Assembly: GCA_023663735.1 (NCBI GenBank) | Contig: JAMPGV010000003.1 | Location: 60,057 to 124,056, forward strand | Length of the DNA stretch: 64,000 nucleotides | Direction: 5' to 3' | Source of the DNA: Muribaculum sp. | GTDB lineage: Bacteria; Bacillota; Clostridia; Lachnospirales; Lachnospiraceae | Part shown: positions 45,661 to 54,392 of the stretch, one piece after another | Layout of the letters: each line of letters opens with the position of its first letter | Numbering within the stretch: position 1 is the first letter of the stretch | Notes under the pieces: model-generated | Database searches by the model: none | What the model saw: only the letters and a program-made list of their open reading frames with translations | What the model was told of the DNA's origin: nothing | Position numbers and translations under genes: made by a program

Positions 45661-46720
45661 GGCTGGTGCTTCCCAGCTTGTGAAACGCGATACAGTTGGG
45701 CGCGTCCACCTTGATGGGCGGCCCGTTCATAATCATATTGCCCGCTTCCAGATTCAGATGGAAAAAGGTCATATCGTTGCTCTCATGGTTCAAGGATACC
45801 AGAAATTTGTCGTTCGGGAAGAACTCCGCGTCTTTGGGATACTCTCCGCTCACGGGCAGACAGAATTTCTGCTTGAGCATTCCCGTCTGCACGTCCACCG
45901 CAAACACCACCACGGAATTATCTCCCGCGTTGGAGGAGAGCATGTATTGATAATCTTTGGAAAAGCTCAGTGCGCTGGCCGCGTTGGTGCTGCCCTTCTC
46001 GGGTTTGACGGTGAGGATGCTCTGGATTTTATCAAAGACCGGCATCCCGTTCTTGTCCTCGTAGGAGTACACGTCTATACTGCAGCTCCACTCATGCACC
46101 ACATAGATATATCTGCCGTCTAAAGAGATCTTAATATGTCTGGGCGCGGAATTTAATTCGCTGTGCAGGATATCGGCCAGCTCCACCTTTCCCCATTCCA
46201 GATTCAGGCGATATACTTTCACATGATCCATCCCGTCGTCCGCCACAAGCAGGTATTTATTGTCATGGGTCATGCGGGCGCAGTTGATGTGCGGTCTGGA
46301 ATTGCGCTCCGCAATGCTGCCAAGCCCCGTGTGGAACACCTCGTCCGTAATCTCTCCCACGGAACCGTTCTCGCGCAGTTTCAGCACCGTGAGCTTCCCG
46401 TCGTGGTATCCGGCCACAAACAGATAACGATCCGTATAATCCGTGGAGATATAACAGCCCCGCATCCCGTTGATGGGTGCAAAATTGATCAGATCCAGAT
46501 TGCCGTCGGGCAGAATGTGGTAGGCCTCCACGCCGAAATCCGTGATGGAATACAGGTATTTGCAATTGTGCGAAATGGTCAGATAGGAGGAATTGGTGAT
46601 TTCCACCCGATTCTTCTCCTCAAAGCGCCCCTTCTCTATATCCACATCATATATTTTGATTCCATGGCTGTCCCCATGGGTGTAAGTGGACACATACGCC
46701 ACATATTTCTCCTTCGCCAT
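45653..46720 (-). CDS. Lactonase family beta-propeller protein (6-phosphogluconolactonase-like, YbhE type)
   Basis: The 355-residue protein repeats a seven-blade pattern (YVSTYTHGDSHGIKIYDVD at the start, YLTISHNCKYLYSI, HIKISLDGRYIYVVHEW). It may hydrolyse 6-phosphogluconolactone, but many members have other or unknown substrates. ATG 46720 has GGGAGG upstream. The last residues (STSRA) run into the 20-bp array. Confidence 0.85.
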   Translation of the reverse strand: MAKEKYVAYVSTYTHGDSHGIKIYDVDIEKGRFEEKNRVEITNSSYLTISHNCKYLYSITDFGVEAYHILPDGNLDLINFAPINGMRGCYISTDYTDRYLFVAGYHDGKLTVLKLRENGSVGEITDEVFHTGLGSIAERNSRPHINCARMTHDNKYLLVADDGMDHVKVYRLNLEWGKVELADILHSELNSAPRHIKISLDGRYIYVVHEWSCSIDVYSYEDKNGMPVFDKIQSILTVKPEKGSTNAASALSFSKDYQYMLSSNAGDNSVVVFAVDVQTGMLKQKFCLPVSGEYPKDAEFFPNDKFLVSLNHESNDMTFFHLNLEAGNMIMNGPPIKVDAPNCIAFHKLGSTSRA

Positions 46721-46899
46721 AAAAGTCCGTCCTCCCTTACTGCCGGCATACGCCGCACATTCCTTTCCATTCCTTAACAATATAGCACAATCCCCCCTTT
46801 TTTTGAATACCCTTTGCAAAAAATCCGGCGCATTTTTCCAAAATTTGTTTTCTTCTTCCGAAGCCCGCCCCGCCATCTGTGAAACTTTCTTCAAAATTA

Positions 46900-46928
46900 T
46901 TGACATTCCCCCCGTTTCCTTATATTAT
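46900..46928 (+). promoter_or_regulatory. Promoter of potABCD
   Basis: A consensus TTGACA (46900-46905), 17-base spacer and TATTAT (46923-46928). The start codon of potA is about 70 bases downstream. Confidence 0.8.
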
Positions 46929-46998
46929 TATCATAATTTGTGCATAAGACCAACTACCGCCCCAAACGGTATGCGAACGATACGGAAGGACTGCAAGA

Positions 46999-48072
46999 AT
47001 GAAAAATGCTTTGGTGAATCTGGACGGCATTACCAAATCTTTTGACGGCCAGATGATTCTGGATGATTTGAACCTCTATATCAAGGAAAATGAATTCCTG
47101 ACGCTCTTAGGCCCCAGCGGCTGCGGCAAGACAACCACGCTGCGCATTCTGGGCGGCTTCGAGAAGCCCGACATGGGCCATGTGATCTTTGAAGGTCAGG
47201 ACATCACCAATCTTCCGCCCAATAAGCGCAACCTGAACACCGTATTCCAGAAGTATGCCCTTTTTACCCATATGGATATCGCGGAAAATATCGCTTTCGG
47301 CCTGAAGATCAAAAACAAATCCAAGGCCTATATCGACGACAAAATCAAATACGCCTTAAAGCTGGTCAATCTGGACGGGTTTGAACACCGTATGCCCGAC
47401 TCCCTAAGCGGCGGCCAGCAGCAGCGTATCGCCATCGCCCGCGCCATCGTGAACGAGCCGAAGCTTCTGCTTCTGGACGAACCGCTGGGCGCGCTGGATT
47501 TAAAACTCCGCCAAGACATGCAGTATGAGCTGATCCGTTTGAAGAACGAACTGGGCATCACGTTTATTTATGTGACCCACGATCAGGAGGAGGCGCTCAC
47601 CATGTCCGACACCGTGGTGGTCATGAACCAAGGCTACATCCAGCAGATCGGCACCCCCGAAAATGTCTACAACGAGCCGGAAAACGCCTTTGTGGCGGAC
47701 TTTATCGGCGACAGCAACATCATCGGCGCCACCATGATTCAGGATCGTCTGGTGGAGATTCTCGGCGCGCGTTTTGCCTGCGTGGACGAGGGATTCGGGG
47801 AAAACAAACCCGTGGACGTGGTGATCCGCCCCGAGGACGTGGAGCTTGTCGTGCCGGAGGAAGGCACGATTTCCGGCACGGTCACCCACCTGATTTTCAA
47901 GGGCGTCCATTACGAGATGGAGGTCATGGCAAACGGTTTTGAATGGCTGGTGCAGTCCACCCGTATGCAGCCCGTGGGTACCAATGTCGGTATCAAGGTG
48001 GATCCTTTCAATATCCAGATCATGAACAAACCGGAATCCGAAGACGAGGAGGCTGTGGGCGTCAATGAGTAA
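46999..48072 (+). CDS. potA: Spermidine/putrescine ABC transporter ATP-binding protein
   Basis: This 357-residue ATPase has Walker [11 protein letters not shown]-loop FQKYALF, signature [14 protein letters not shown], Walker [17 protein letters not shown] and a TOBE-like C-terminal domain (about 270-345). It powers polyamine import. The gene overlaps potB by eight bases and leads a complete potABCD operon. Confidence 0.95.
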   Translation: MKNALVNLDGITKSFDGQMILDDLNLYIKENEFLTLLGPSGCGKTTTLRILGGFEKPDMGHVIFEGQDITNLPPNKRNLNTVFQKYALFTHMDIAENIAFGLKIKNKSKAYIDDKIKYALKLVNLDGFEHRMPDSLSGGQQQRIAIARAIVNEPKLLLLDEPLGALDLKLRQDMQYELIRLKNELGITFIYVTHDQEEALTMSDTVVVMNQGYIQQIGTPENVYNEPENAFVADFIGDSNIIGATMIQDRLVEILGARFACVDEGFGENKPVDVVIRPEDVELVVPEEGTISGTVTHLIFKGVHYEMEVMANGFEWLVQSTRMQPVGTNVGIKVDPFNIQIMNKPESEDEEAVGVNE

Positions 48073-48886
48073 GAAAAATCGAATCCTTCTGTCCGTCCCC
48101 TACCTGTTCTGGTCTGCCCTCTTTATTCTGATACCGCTCTGCATGGTATTTTATTACGGGCTGACCGACAAGACCGGGGCATTTACGCTGGAAAATATCC
48201 TTGCCATCGCCACGCCGGAGCATTCCAAAGCTCTGTGGGAGGCGTTAAAGCTCTCTCTTGCGAGTACGGTGATCTGCCTGATCATGGCCTATCCGCTGGC
48301 CATGATCCTGAGCAATATGAACTCCCGCAAGGACTCTTTTATTGTGCTGATTTTTATACTGCCCATGTGGATGAATTTTCTCCTGCGCACCATGGCATGG
48401 CAGTCCCTTCTGGAGAAAACGGGCGTCATCAACGGGATATTGGGCTTTCTGCACCTGCCGTCCCTAAATATTATCAACACGCCGGGCGCCATTATTCTGG
48501 GCATGGTCTACAACTTCCTGCCCTTTATGGTACTGCCCATTTACAATGTATTGGTCAAAATCGACAGAAACATCATCAACGCCGCCAGAGACTTGGGAGC
48601 CAATCCGTTTCAGACATTTCTGAAAATTCTGCTCCCCTTAAGCCTCCCCGGCATCATCAGCGGCATCACCATGGTCTTCGTCCCCGCCCTCACCACCTTC
48701 GTGATCTCCAGAGTGCTGGGCGGCGGCAAAATTCTGCTCATCGGCAATATTATCGAGGAAGAATTTACCAAGACCGGGAACTGGAATCTGGGGAGCGGAC
48801 TCTCCATCGTGCTGATGCTCTTTATTCTCTTCAATATGGTCATCACCGCTGTGACCGATAAGGACGGGGAGGTGAATGCCCTGTGA
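48065..48886 (+). CDS. potB: Spermidine/putrescine ABC transporter permease
   Basis: The 273-residue membrane protein has six hydrophobic segments and the EAA loop [22 protein letters not shown]. It forms the channel with PotC. The start overlaps potA; the stop overlaps the GTG start of potC. Confidence 0.94.
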   Translation: MSKKNRILLSVPYLFWSALFILIPLCMVFYYGLTDKTGAFTLENILAIATPEHSKALWEALKLSLASTVICLIMAYPLAMILSNMNSRKDSFIVLIFILPMWMNFLLRTMAWQSLLEKTGVINGILGFLHLPSLNIINTPGAIILGMVYNFLPFMVLPIYNVLVKIDRNIINAARDLGANPFQTFLKILLPLSLPGIISGITMVFVPALTTFVISRVLGGGKILLIGNIIEEEFTKTGNWNLGSGLSIVLMLFILFNMVITAVTDKDGEVNAL

Positions 48887-49668
48887 ACAGAGTGTACGGC
48901 GCGGCCAGAAAAATTTATATCGGCCTGATTTTTGTCTTTTTGTACGCCCCCATTGTCACGCTGATCGCGCTCTCCTTCAACGCCAGCAAGACCCGGGCGA
49001 AATGGGGCGGCTTTACGCTTCAATGGTACCAAAGCCTTTTGAAAAACGATGTGATCCTGCAGGCGCTCTGGAACACGCTCTCCATCGCGTTCCTCTCCGC
49101 CCTGATCGCGACCGTCATCGGTACCGTCGCCTGCATCGCCATGCAGAATATGAAAAAGCGCGCCCGTTCCCTGATGATCGGCGTCACCAATATTCCCATG
49201 CTGAACGCGGATATCGTCACGGGCATCTCCCTGATGCTCTTGTTTATCAGCTTCGGCTTCAAATTCGGATTCGGGACCATCCTGTTAGCTCATATCACCT
49301 TCAATATTCCCTATGTGATCCTGAGCGTGATGCCCCGCATGAAACAGCTCAATCCCAGCACATATGAGGCGGCGCTGGATTTGGGCGCATCCCATTTTCA
49401 GGCGTTTTTCAAGGTGGTGTTCCCGGATATCCTGCCCGGCATCTTCTCAGGATTTTTGATGGCGTTCACCATGTCGCTGGATGATTTTATCATCACGCAC
49501 TTTACCAAAGGACCGGGCGTCGATACCCTCTCCACCAAGATCTACACGGAAGTCAAGAAGGGAATCAAACCGGAAATGTACGCTCTGTCCACCATTATTT
49601 TTGTCTCCGTCCTGCTGCTTCTTCTGCTCATCAATTACACGCCGCGGCGGGATGCAAAAAGAAAATGA
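48883..49668 (+). CDS. potC: Spermidine/putrescine ABC transporter permease
   Basis: This 261-residue permease has six hydrophobic segments and the EAA loop EAALDLGASHFQAFFKVVFPDI. The GTG start at 48883 overlaps the potB stop. It pairs with PotB; the binding protein gene follows after 25 bp. Confidence 0.94.
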   Translation: MNRVYGAARKIYIGLIFVFLYAPIVTLIALSFNASKTRAKWGGFTLQWYQSLLKNDVILQALWNTLSIAFLSALIATVIGTVACIAMQNMKKRARSLMIGVTNIPMLNADIVTGISLMLLFISFGFKFGFGTILLAHITFNIPYVILSVMPRMKQLNPSTYEAALDLGASHFQAFFKVVFPDILPGIFSGFLMAFTMSLDDFIITHFTKGPGVDTLSTKIYTEVKKGIKPEMYALSTIIFVSVLLLLLLINYTPRRDAKRK

Positions 49669-49693
49669 AACAAGAACCAAGAGGAGGTACCAC

Positions 49694-50767
49694 ATGAAAA
49701 AATTTTCCAAAGTAATGGCAGTCATTCTGTCCGGGGCGCTTGCGTCCGCTGCACTCACCGGCTGCGGCAAGTCTTTAGACGCAGGCCAAAACGGGGAACT
49801 CTATGTCTATAACTGGGGCGAATACATCGACCCCGACACCCTCTCCCTGTTCGAGGAAGAAACCGGCATCAAAGTCATCTATGACGAATACGACACCAAC
49901 GAGACCATGTATCCCAAGGTGGCCGCAGGAGCGTCCGACTATGACGTGATCTGCCCTTCCGATTATATGGTGCGGAAGATGATCGACAACGACCTGCTGC
50001 AGGAGCTGAACTTTGACAACATGCCCAATGCGAAGGCCAATATCGGCGCGCAGTATTATGAGACCGCCGAAGAGTTCGACCCCGGCAACAAATACTGCGT
50101 CCCCTACTGCTGGGGAACCGTCGGCATCCTCTACAACACCACCATGGTGGACGAACCGGTCACAAGCTGGTCCATCCTCTGGAACGAGAAATACAAAGAC
50201 AATATTCTCATGCAGGATTCCGTGCGCGACGCATTCATGGTCGCCCTGAAATTGAACGGCTATTCCATGAACACGCTGGATCCTGCCGAGCTTGAAACCG
50301 CAAGGGACGCCCTGATCGCCCAGCGCCCGCTGGTACAGGCATGGGTTATCGACGAGGTGCGGGACAAGATGATCGGCGGCGAGGCTGCGCTGGGCGTCAT
50401 CTATTCCGGCGAGGCCATCTATACCCAGCGCGAAAATGCCGATCTGGAATATGTGATTCCCGAGGAGGGAACCAACGTGTGGATCGACGGCTGGGTGATT
50501 CCCAAGAACGCGCCCAACAAAGAGAATGCCGAGAAATTTATCGACTTCATGTGCCGCGGCGACGTCGCCCTGATGAATTTTGAATACATCACCTACTCCA
50601 CCCCCAACACGGCGGCACAGGCGCTGATCGAGGATGAGGATATCAAAAATTCCAAAATTGCTTTCCCGGACCTGTCCCAGTATGAGCATCTGGAGACCTT
50701 CACCTATCTGGGGGAGGAAGGCGACGAACTCTACAACCAATACTGGAAGGAAGCGCGCTCCCAGTAA
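49694..50767 (+). CDS. potD: Spermidine/putrescine-binding lipoprotein
   Basis: The 357-residue lipoprotein has signal peptide KKFSKVMAVILSGALASA and lipobox LTGC. The mature part starts LYVYNWGEYIDPDTLSLFEEETGIKV after a short linker, and contains polyamine-site residues such as the aromatic and acidic groups in NWGEY and VIYSGEA. GAGGAGG is placed before ATG 49694. A 10-bp array and a bidirectional terminator follow. Confidence 0.95.
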   Translation: MKKFSKVMAVILSGALASAALTGCGKSLDAGQNGELYVYNWGEYIDPDTLSLFEEETGIKVIYDEYDTNETMYPKVAAGASDYDVICPSDYMVRKMIDNDLLQELNFDNMPNAKANIGAQYYETAEEFDPGNKYCVPYCWGTVGILYNTTMVDEPVTSWSILWNEKYKDNILMQDSVRDAFMVALKLNGYSMNTLDPAELETARDALIAQRPLVQAWVIDEVRDKMIGGEAALGVIYSGEAIYTQRENADLEYVIPEEGTNVWIDGWVIPKNAPNKENAEKFIDFMCRGDVALMNFEYITYSTPNTAAQALIEDEDIKNSKIAFPDLSQYEHLETFTYLGEEGDELYNQYWKEARSQ

Positions 50768-50780
50768 GCGAACCGCGGGG

Positions 50781-50860
50781 AAAAATACAGGCAAGCATAG
50801 ACAAGCACAGATAAGTACAGATACGCACAGATACTTACAAATAAGCACAGATAAACACAC
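50781..50860. repeat. 10-bp tandem array after potD
   Basis: Eight degenerate units close to ATAAGCACAG lie in exact 10-bp register between the potD stop and the terminator. Confidence 0.85.
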
Positions 50861-50892
50861 AAAAGAGCAGGCACATCGTCCTGCTCTTTTGT
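50859..50892. terminator. Bidirectional terminator between potD and the Cys-rich gene
   Basis: A 13-bp perfect stem (acaaaagagcagg / cctgctcttttgt) with an eight-base loop. Its T-rich arms serve both converging directions. Confidence 0.85.
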
Positions 50893-50908
50893 GGCTTCCG
50901 CCCCAACT

Positions 50909-51232
50909 CTAATTCTGGCAGCCGCAGCCGTCGTTGAAATTGTAGTTAAAATCCGCTCTGGGCGGAGGCGGAATCATACCGGGCGCATCGCCGCAGGCTT
51001 CTCTCGCGTCTCTGACAGCCTCTCTGGCGTCCCGGATGGCTTCCCGGGCGTCCCGTGTCGCTTCCTTGGCGTCCCGCACGGCCTGTGCCGCACGGCGCTC
51101 CTCGCAGCCGCACTCTCTGCTTCTGTCACAGCCGCAGGTATCCCTGTCGGAACTCCGGCTGCATCCGCAGCTGTTTCCACAGGTATTGCCGCCGCAGACA
51201 AACAACAACAGCAAAATCATCCAGCAATTCAT
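50909..51232 (-). CDS. Small Cys-rich protein with heptad repeats
   Basis: The 107-residue protein starts with a short hydrophobic stretch (MILLLLFVCGG), then a Cys-rich part (CGNSCGCSRSSDRDTCGCDR). Four seven-residue repeats of RDAREA(V/I/T) follow, encoded by 21-bp units, and then a PPPP segment and a C-terminal GCGCQN. The repeats likely form a charged coiled helix. Ten or so Cys suggest metal binding or disulfide links. No family recognised. The ribosome site is weak. Confidence 0.6.
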   Translation of the reverse strand: MNCWMILLLLFVCGGNTCGNSCGCSRSSDRDTCGCDRSRECGCEERRAAQAVRDAKEATRDAREAIRDAREAVRDAREACGDAPGMIPPPPRADFNYNFNDGCGCQN

Positions 51233-51257
51233 AGCTTGATACCCATATTCCTTTGGT

Positions 51258-51845
51258 TTACTGTAGTATATTCCCTCCGCCGGGATTGTTGCCTGTCCTG
51301 CGTTTCTTTCCCTTTACAAGCTCTTCTTTGATGCACCGGAAGGTCTTCTCCTCCCCCTCCTCGGCCAGCATCTTGAGCATCCGCTCCAGCACCTGTCCGG
51401 TCTTTTCATGGATGTAGAGCTTCCCCGCTCCCTTTAAATAATACTCGTAGGGCGCGGCGTCCGTATAAGCTTTTCCCTTGTATACTTTACAGGCGGCGAT
51501 GCGGTCCATAATCATCTCCGCAATGTACCGATCCGGCATGGGAACAGGCACCATCTCCCCGGGTCTGGCCTGTTTGCTGTAGTCGATCCAATACTCAAAA
51601 TGGTGTTTGTTGCGCCCCTTGTGGTGCAGCCATGCGGCGGAGTATCCGTTCTGCTCCCGCTCCGCGTCGTTGGGGCTTCTGGTACCCTGATAGTGCCTTG
51701 CGCCCACCGAGAACTCCGTGGGGCTGTACTTGGACAGATCGTGCAGAAGACCCTGCCAGTACAGCCCTACCCGGAAACACCCCTTGGCCACCAGATATTT
51801 GTGATGTGTAATTGTCTTAAAATGTTTCCAGGCATTGCTGACCAT
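51258..51845 (-). CDS. DUF5662 family protein
   Basis: This 195-residue protein is rich in His and aromatic residues: LLHDLSKYSPTEFSVGARHY and WLHHKGRNKHHFEYWIDY. This HD-like pattern suggests a metal-binding helical fold, and it matches DUF5662. No reaction is known. It is cotranscribed with the GH13-like gene, 14 bp after it. Confidence 0.8.
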   Translation of the reverse strand: MVSNAWKHFKTITHHKYLVAKGCFRVGLYWQGLLHDLSKYSPTEFSVGARHYQGTRSPNDAEREQNGYSAAWLHHKGRNKHHFEYWIDYSKQARPGEMVPVPMPDRYIAEMIMDRIAACKVYKGKAYTDAAPYEYYLKGAGKLYIHEKTGQVLERMLKMLAEEGEEKTFRCIKEELVKGKKRRTGNNPGGGNILQ

Positions 51846-51859
51846 CCGTTTCGCAGCTC

Positions 51860-53905
51860 CTACTCCGCAGTCTTGTCGTCACGCGGACTCTTCCTCCGTC
51901 TTCCGACGCCCCGTTTCTTCCTGCGCTCTCCGATGACGGGGACTCCCACATAGAGCGCGCAGCTCCGCCCGGGAACGGCGATCACTTTGTCCGCCCGCTG
52001 TTCTTCCCCGCGCTCCGGCTCATTTTCAGAAATTCCGGCTTCCCGGATTTCGGCTTCCTTGATTCCGATCCCACGAACTTTTTCCCCGGCCGTCTCTTTT
52101 TTCTCCGCTTCCGATCCTGCGACCTGTTCCTCCGTACATAAAACCAGCTGCCAGCGCATGTCCGCGGGAAGCTTCGGCATGGCCAGTTCCATCGGTTCCC
52201 AATACATGTTCATCGCCAGATAAAAGAAAGCGTCCTCTTCGTCCCGGCCGCACCGGGCATATTTGCCGCAGTACATAATGCCGATCTGCCGATGATAACT
52301 CTCCGTTCTGGGCTGCCATGCGCTCTGCCCGTGGTAGGACAGATCCGGATATCCGCAGGAGAGGTAATCCATGAGTTTCAGCTCCGTCTCCGGATGCAGG
52401 ATGGGATGTTCCCTGCGCAGCGCCGCCAATCTGCACCAGAAGGTATGCAGATCCTTATTTTTCTCAAGATCACGCCAGTCAAGCCATGCCACCCCGTTGT
52501 CCTGGCAATAGGGATTGTTGTTGCCCTTCTGGGAATTGCCGAACTCATCCCCCATGAATATCAAGGGTGTGGACTGTGAGAGCAGCAAAAACATCATGGC
52601 GTTCTTCACCTGCTTATGGCGCAGTTCACGCACCTTCCTGCGCCTGCTGGGACCCTCGTCCCCGCAGTTCCAGCTGTAATTGGCGTTGTTCCCGTCCCGG
52701 TTGTCCTCCCCGTTGGCCTCGTTGTGCTTTCTGTCATAGGACACCGTGTCCATCAGCGTAAAACCCTCATAATTGCTCATGTAATGGATGCGCCCCATAT
52801 CATGCGGAATCCGGCGCATCTGGGACAGCACCGCGTCCAGCATGTTCTCGTCGCCCTTCAAATACTTTCGCATAGTGCGAAGATAATCATCCCCGTATAC
52901 GGCCAGATGCTTGTATCCGGGTTCCCCCGAACCGTCATAAATCTGTTGCGCGTCAAAATAGTAATACCAGAGTTTGGTGTCCGCGAGCATCTCGTCCGCC
53001 GCGATCAGATTCACGGGGAGATTCTCCCCCATGAGATGAAAGCCGTCCACATGATACTCCAAGACCCAGAACTTCAAAATGTCCGTGATCTCCAGCGTCT
53101 TCACCGTCTTGGGGAAATAGAACTGCATAACCACTTCCATGCCCCTTTTGTGGAACGCTCGGATCATCGCCTTGAATTCCGTACAGGGATCGTCCCCCGC
53201 CGCATACGCCGCCTTGGGCGCATAATAGTAGCCGCGTTTATATCCCCAATAATTGCATTTCTTGGGCGACATCGCGTCCAGCTCCTCGTCCGGCACCGCG
53301 TAAATGTCCCCCGGAACCGTCAGAAGCGCCCTGCGCTCCTGCACCGTGGGAATCTCCGCAAATTCATAGGCGGGCTGCAGTTCCACCGTGGTGACGCCCG
53401 TCTCCCGCAGATAATCCAGTTTCTCCGCCATGCCGAGAAACGTCCCCCGGTGAACCACCCCGGAAGATGCGTGCTTGGTAAATCCCCGCACATGGGCGCA
53501 GTAACAGATACTCTCGCTATAGGGGATTCCGGGGCGTCCGTCCCCTTCCCAGTCAAAGTTGTCCCGCGGGATGACAGCCTTCCAGTCCTGCGTTTTGCGC
53601 TCCCTGCCGTAGACGGCCTGCCCCGCAAACCTCCTCGCATATCGGTCCGGCACGATATTGTCTCCCTCATAAAATTGATAAGAAATTTCGTCCGGATCCA
53701 CATCCGGCAGATATTTACAGTGGATGTTCCCGATCCGCTCCTCCGGCGCAAAGGCAGACTTCAACAATTTCTTCCCGGTTTTTCTATCATAGACGAGAAC
53801 CCCGCAGTCGTCCCGATTGGATATAAAGGAAAATCTGACCGCCCCGTTCTCCGCGTAAGCTCCAAGAGGATATGGTTTCATGCAAGTCCATTCGTGTTTA
53901 GCCAT
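51860..53905 (-). CDS. GH13-like protein (glycogen debranching type) lacking catalytic residues
   Basis: The 681-residue protein has the architecture of GlgX/isoamylase enzymes: an N-terminal CBM48-like domain (about 10-110), barrel landmarks NYWGYKRGYYYAPKAAYA (about 227), and the late YSWNCGDEG and PLIFMGDEFGNSQKGNNNPY segments. But the catalytic regions are altered. Region I, normally ending in NH, is VVMQFYFPK. Region II reads VDGFHLMGEN, with Met at the nucleophile position. The region IV His-Asp is YEGFTL. Region III lacks a clear Glu. It is probably a glycan-binding or regulatory pseudoenzyme. The C terminus (about 595-681) is charged and repetitive. AGGAGG precedes ATG 53905. Confidence 0.85.
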   Translation of the reverse strand: MAKHEWTCMKPYPLGAYAENGAVRFSFISNRDDCGVLVYDRKTGKKLLKSAFAPEERIGNIHCKYLPDVDPDEISYQFYEGDNIVPDRYARRFAGQAVYGRERKTQDWKAVIPRDNFDWEGDGRPGIPYSESICYCAHVRGFTKHASSGVVHRGTFLGMAEKLDYLRETGVTTVELQPAYEFAEIPTVQERRALLTVPGDIYAVPDEELDAMSPKKCNYWGYKRGYYYAPKAAYAAGDDPCTEFKAMIRAFHKRGMEVVMQFYFPKTVKTLEITDILKFWVLEYHVDGFHLMGENLPVNLIAADEMLADTKLWYYYFDAQQIYDGSGEPGYKHLAVYGDDYLRTMRKYLKGDENMLDAVLSQMRRIPHDMGRIHYMSNYEGFTLMDTVSYDRKHNEANGEDNRDGNNANYSWNCGDEGPSRRRKVRELRHKQVKNAMMFLLLSQSTPLIFMGDEFGNSQKGNNNPYCQDNGVAWLDWRDLEKNKDLHTFWCRLAALRREHPILHPETELKLMDYLSCGYPDLSYHGQSAWQPRTESYHRQIGIMYCGKYARCGRDEEDAFFYLAMNMYWEPMELAMPKLPADMRWQLVLCTEEQVAGSEAEKKETAGEKVRGIGIKEAEIREAGISENEPERGEEQRADKVIAVPGRSCALYVGVPVIGERRKKRGVGRRRKSPRDDKTAE

Positions 53906-53988
53906 CCCAGCCTCCTACTCTGTCCGTCCGGCAATTCCGCTCTGATCCGCGGGAATGTCGAACCGTCAAAAAACCTATAGATAAATTT

Positions 53989-54017
53989 ATTATATAGTAT
54001 TGCGCTAAAAATCACAA
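53989..54017 (-). promoter_or_regulatory. Promoter of the GH13-like gene
   Basis: Minus-strand TTGTGA (54012-54017), 17 bases, TATAAT (53989-53994). It overlaps the opposite promoter at 54000-54028. Confidence 0.6.
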
Positions 54018-54028
54018 GCAATTATAAT
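54000..54028 (+). promoter_or_regulatory. Promoter of the DUF1292 gene
   Basis: TTGCGC (54000-54005), 17 bases, perfect TATAAT (54023-54028). About 46 bases before the start codon. Confidence 0.65.
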
Positions 54029-54074
54029 GGAATTGTGATTGTTTTGTGCATTTACACATCGAAAGGAGAAAGCT

Positions 54075-54392
54075 ATGGCAGACCAAAAAGACTATGAAGA
54101 CGAAGAAATGACCGTAGAATTGGAGCTGGAGGACGGTTCCACGGTAAACTGCGCCGTCATTACCATCATCACCGTCGCCTCCAAGGATTATATCGTGCTT
54201 CTGCCTCTGGATGAAAAGGGGGAGAATGCGGACGGCGAAGTATGGTTCTACCGCTATCGGGAAAACCCCGACAATCCGAACGAAGAACCGCAGCTCGACT
54301 ATATCGAAGACGACGAGGAATACGAGCGGGTGGCAGACGCATTCGACGAATATCTGGACAACTGCGAATTCGACGAACTGGTGGATGAGTGA
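54075..54392 (+). CDS. DUF1292 family acidic protein (YrzB-like)
   Basis: The 105-residue protein is very acidic and has the DUF1292 pattern: EMTVELELEDGSTVNCAVI, then YIVLLPLDE and VWFYRYRE. Function unknown; members are widespread in Bacillota and often near DNA-processing genes. AAAGGAG precedes ATG 54075. Its last 94 bases overlap, on the other strand, the end of the helicase gene. Confidence 0.88.
   Translation: MADQKDYEDEEMTVELELEDGSTVNCAVITIITVASKDYIVLLPLDEKGENADGEVWFYRYRENPDNPNEEPQLDYIEDDEEYERVADAFDEYLDNCEFDELVDE

Noticed and set aside
45508-46123. Plus-strand frames through the 20-bp array with HAPPAMPT-like repeats
   Set aside because: They only translate the array and the antisense of the lactonase gene. 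No ribosome site.
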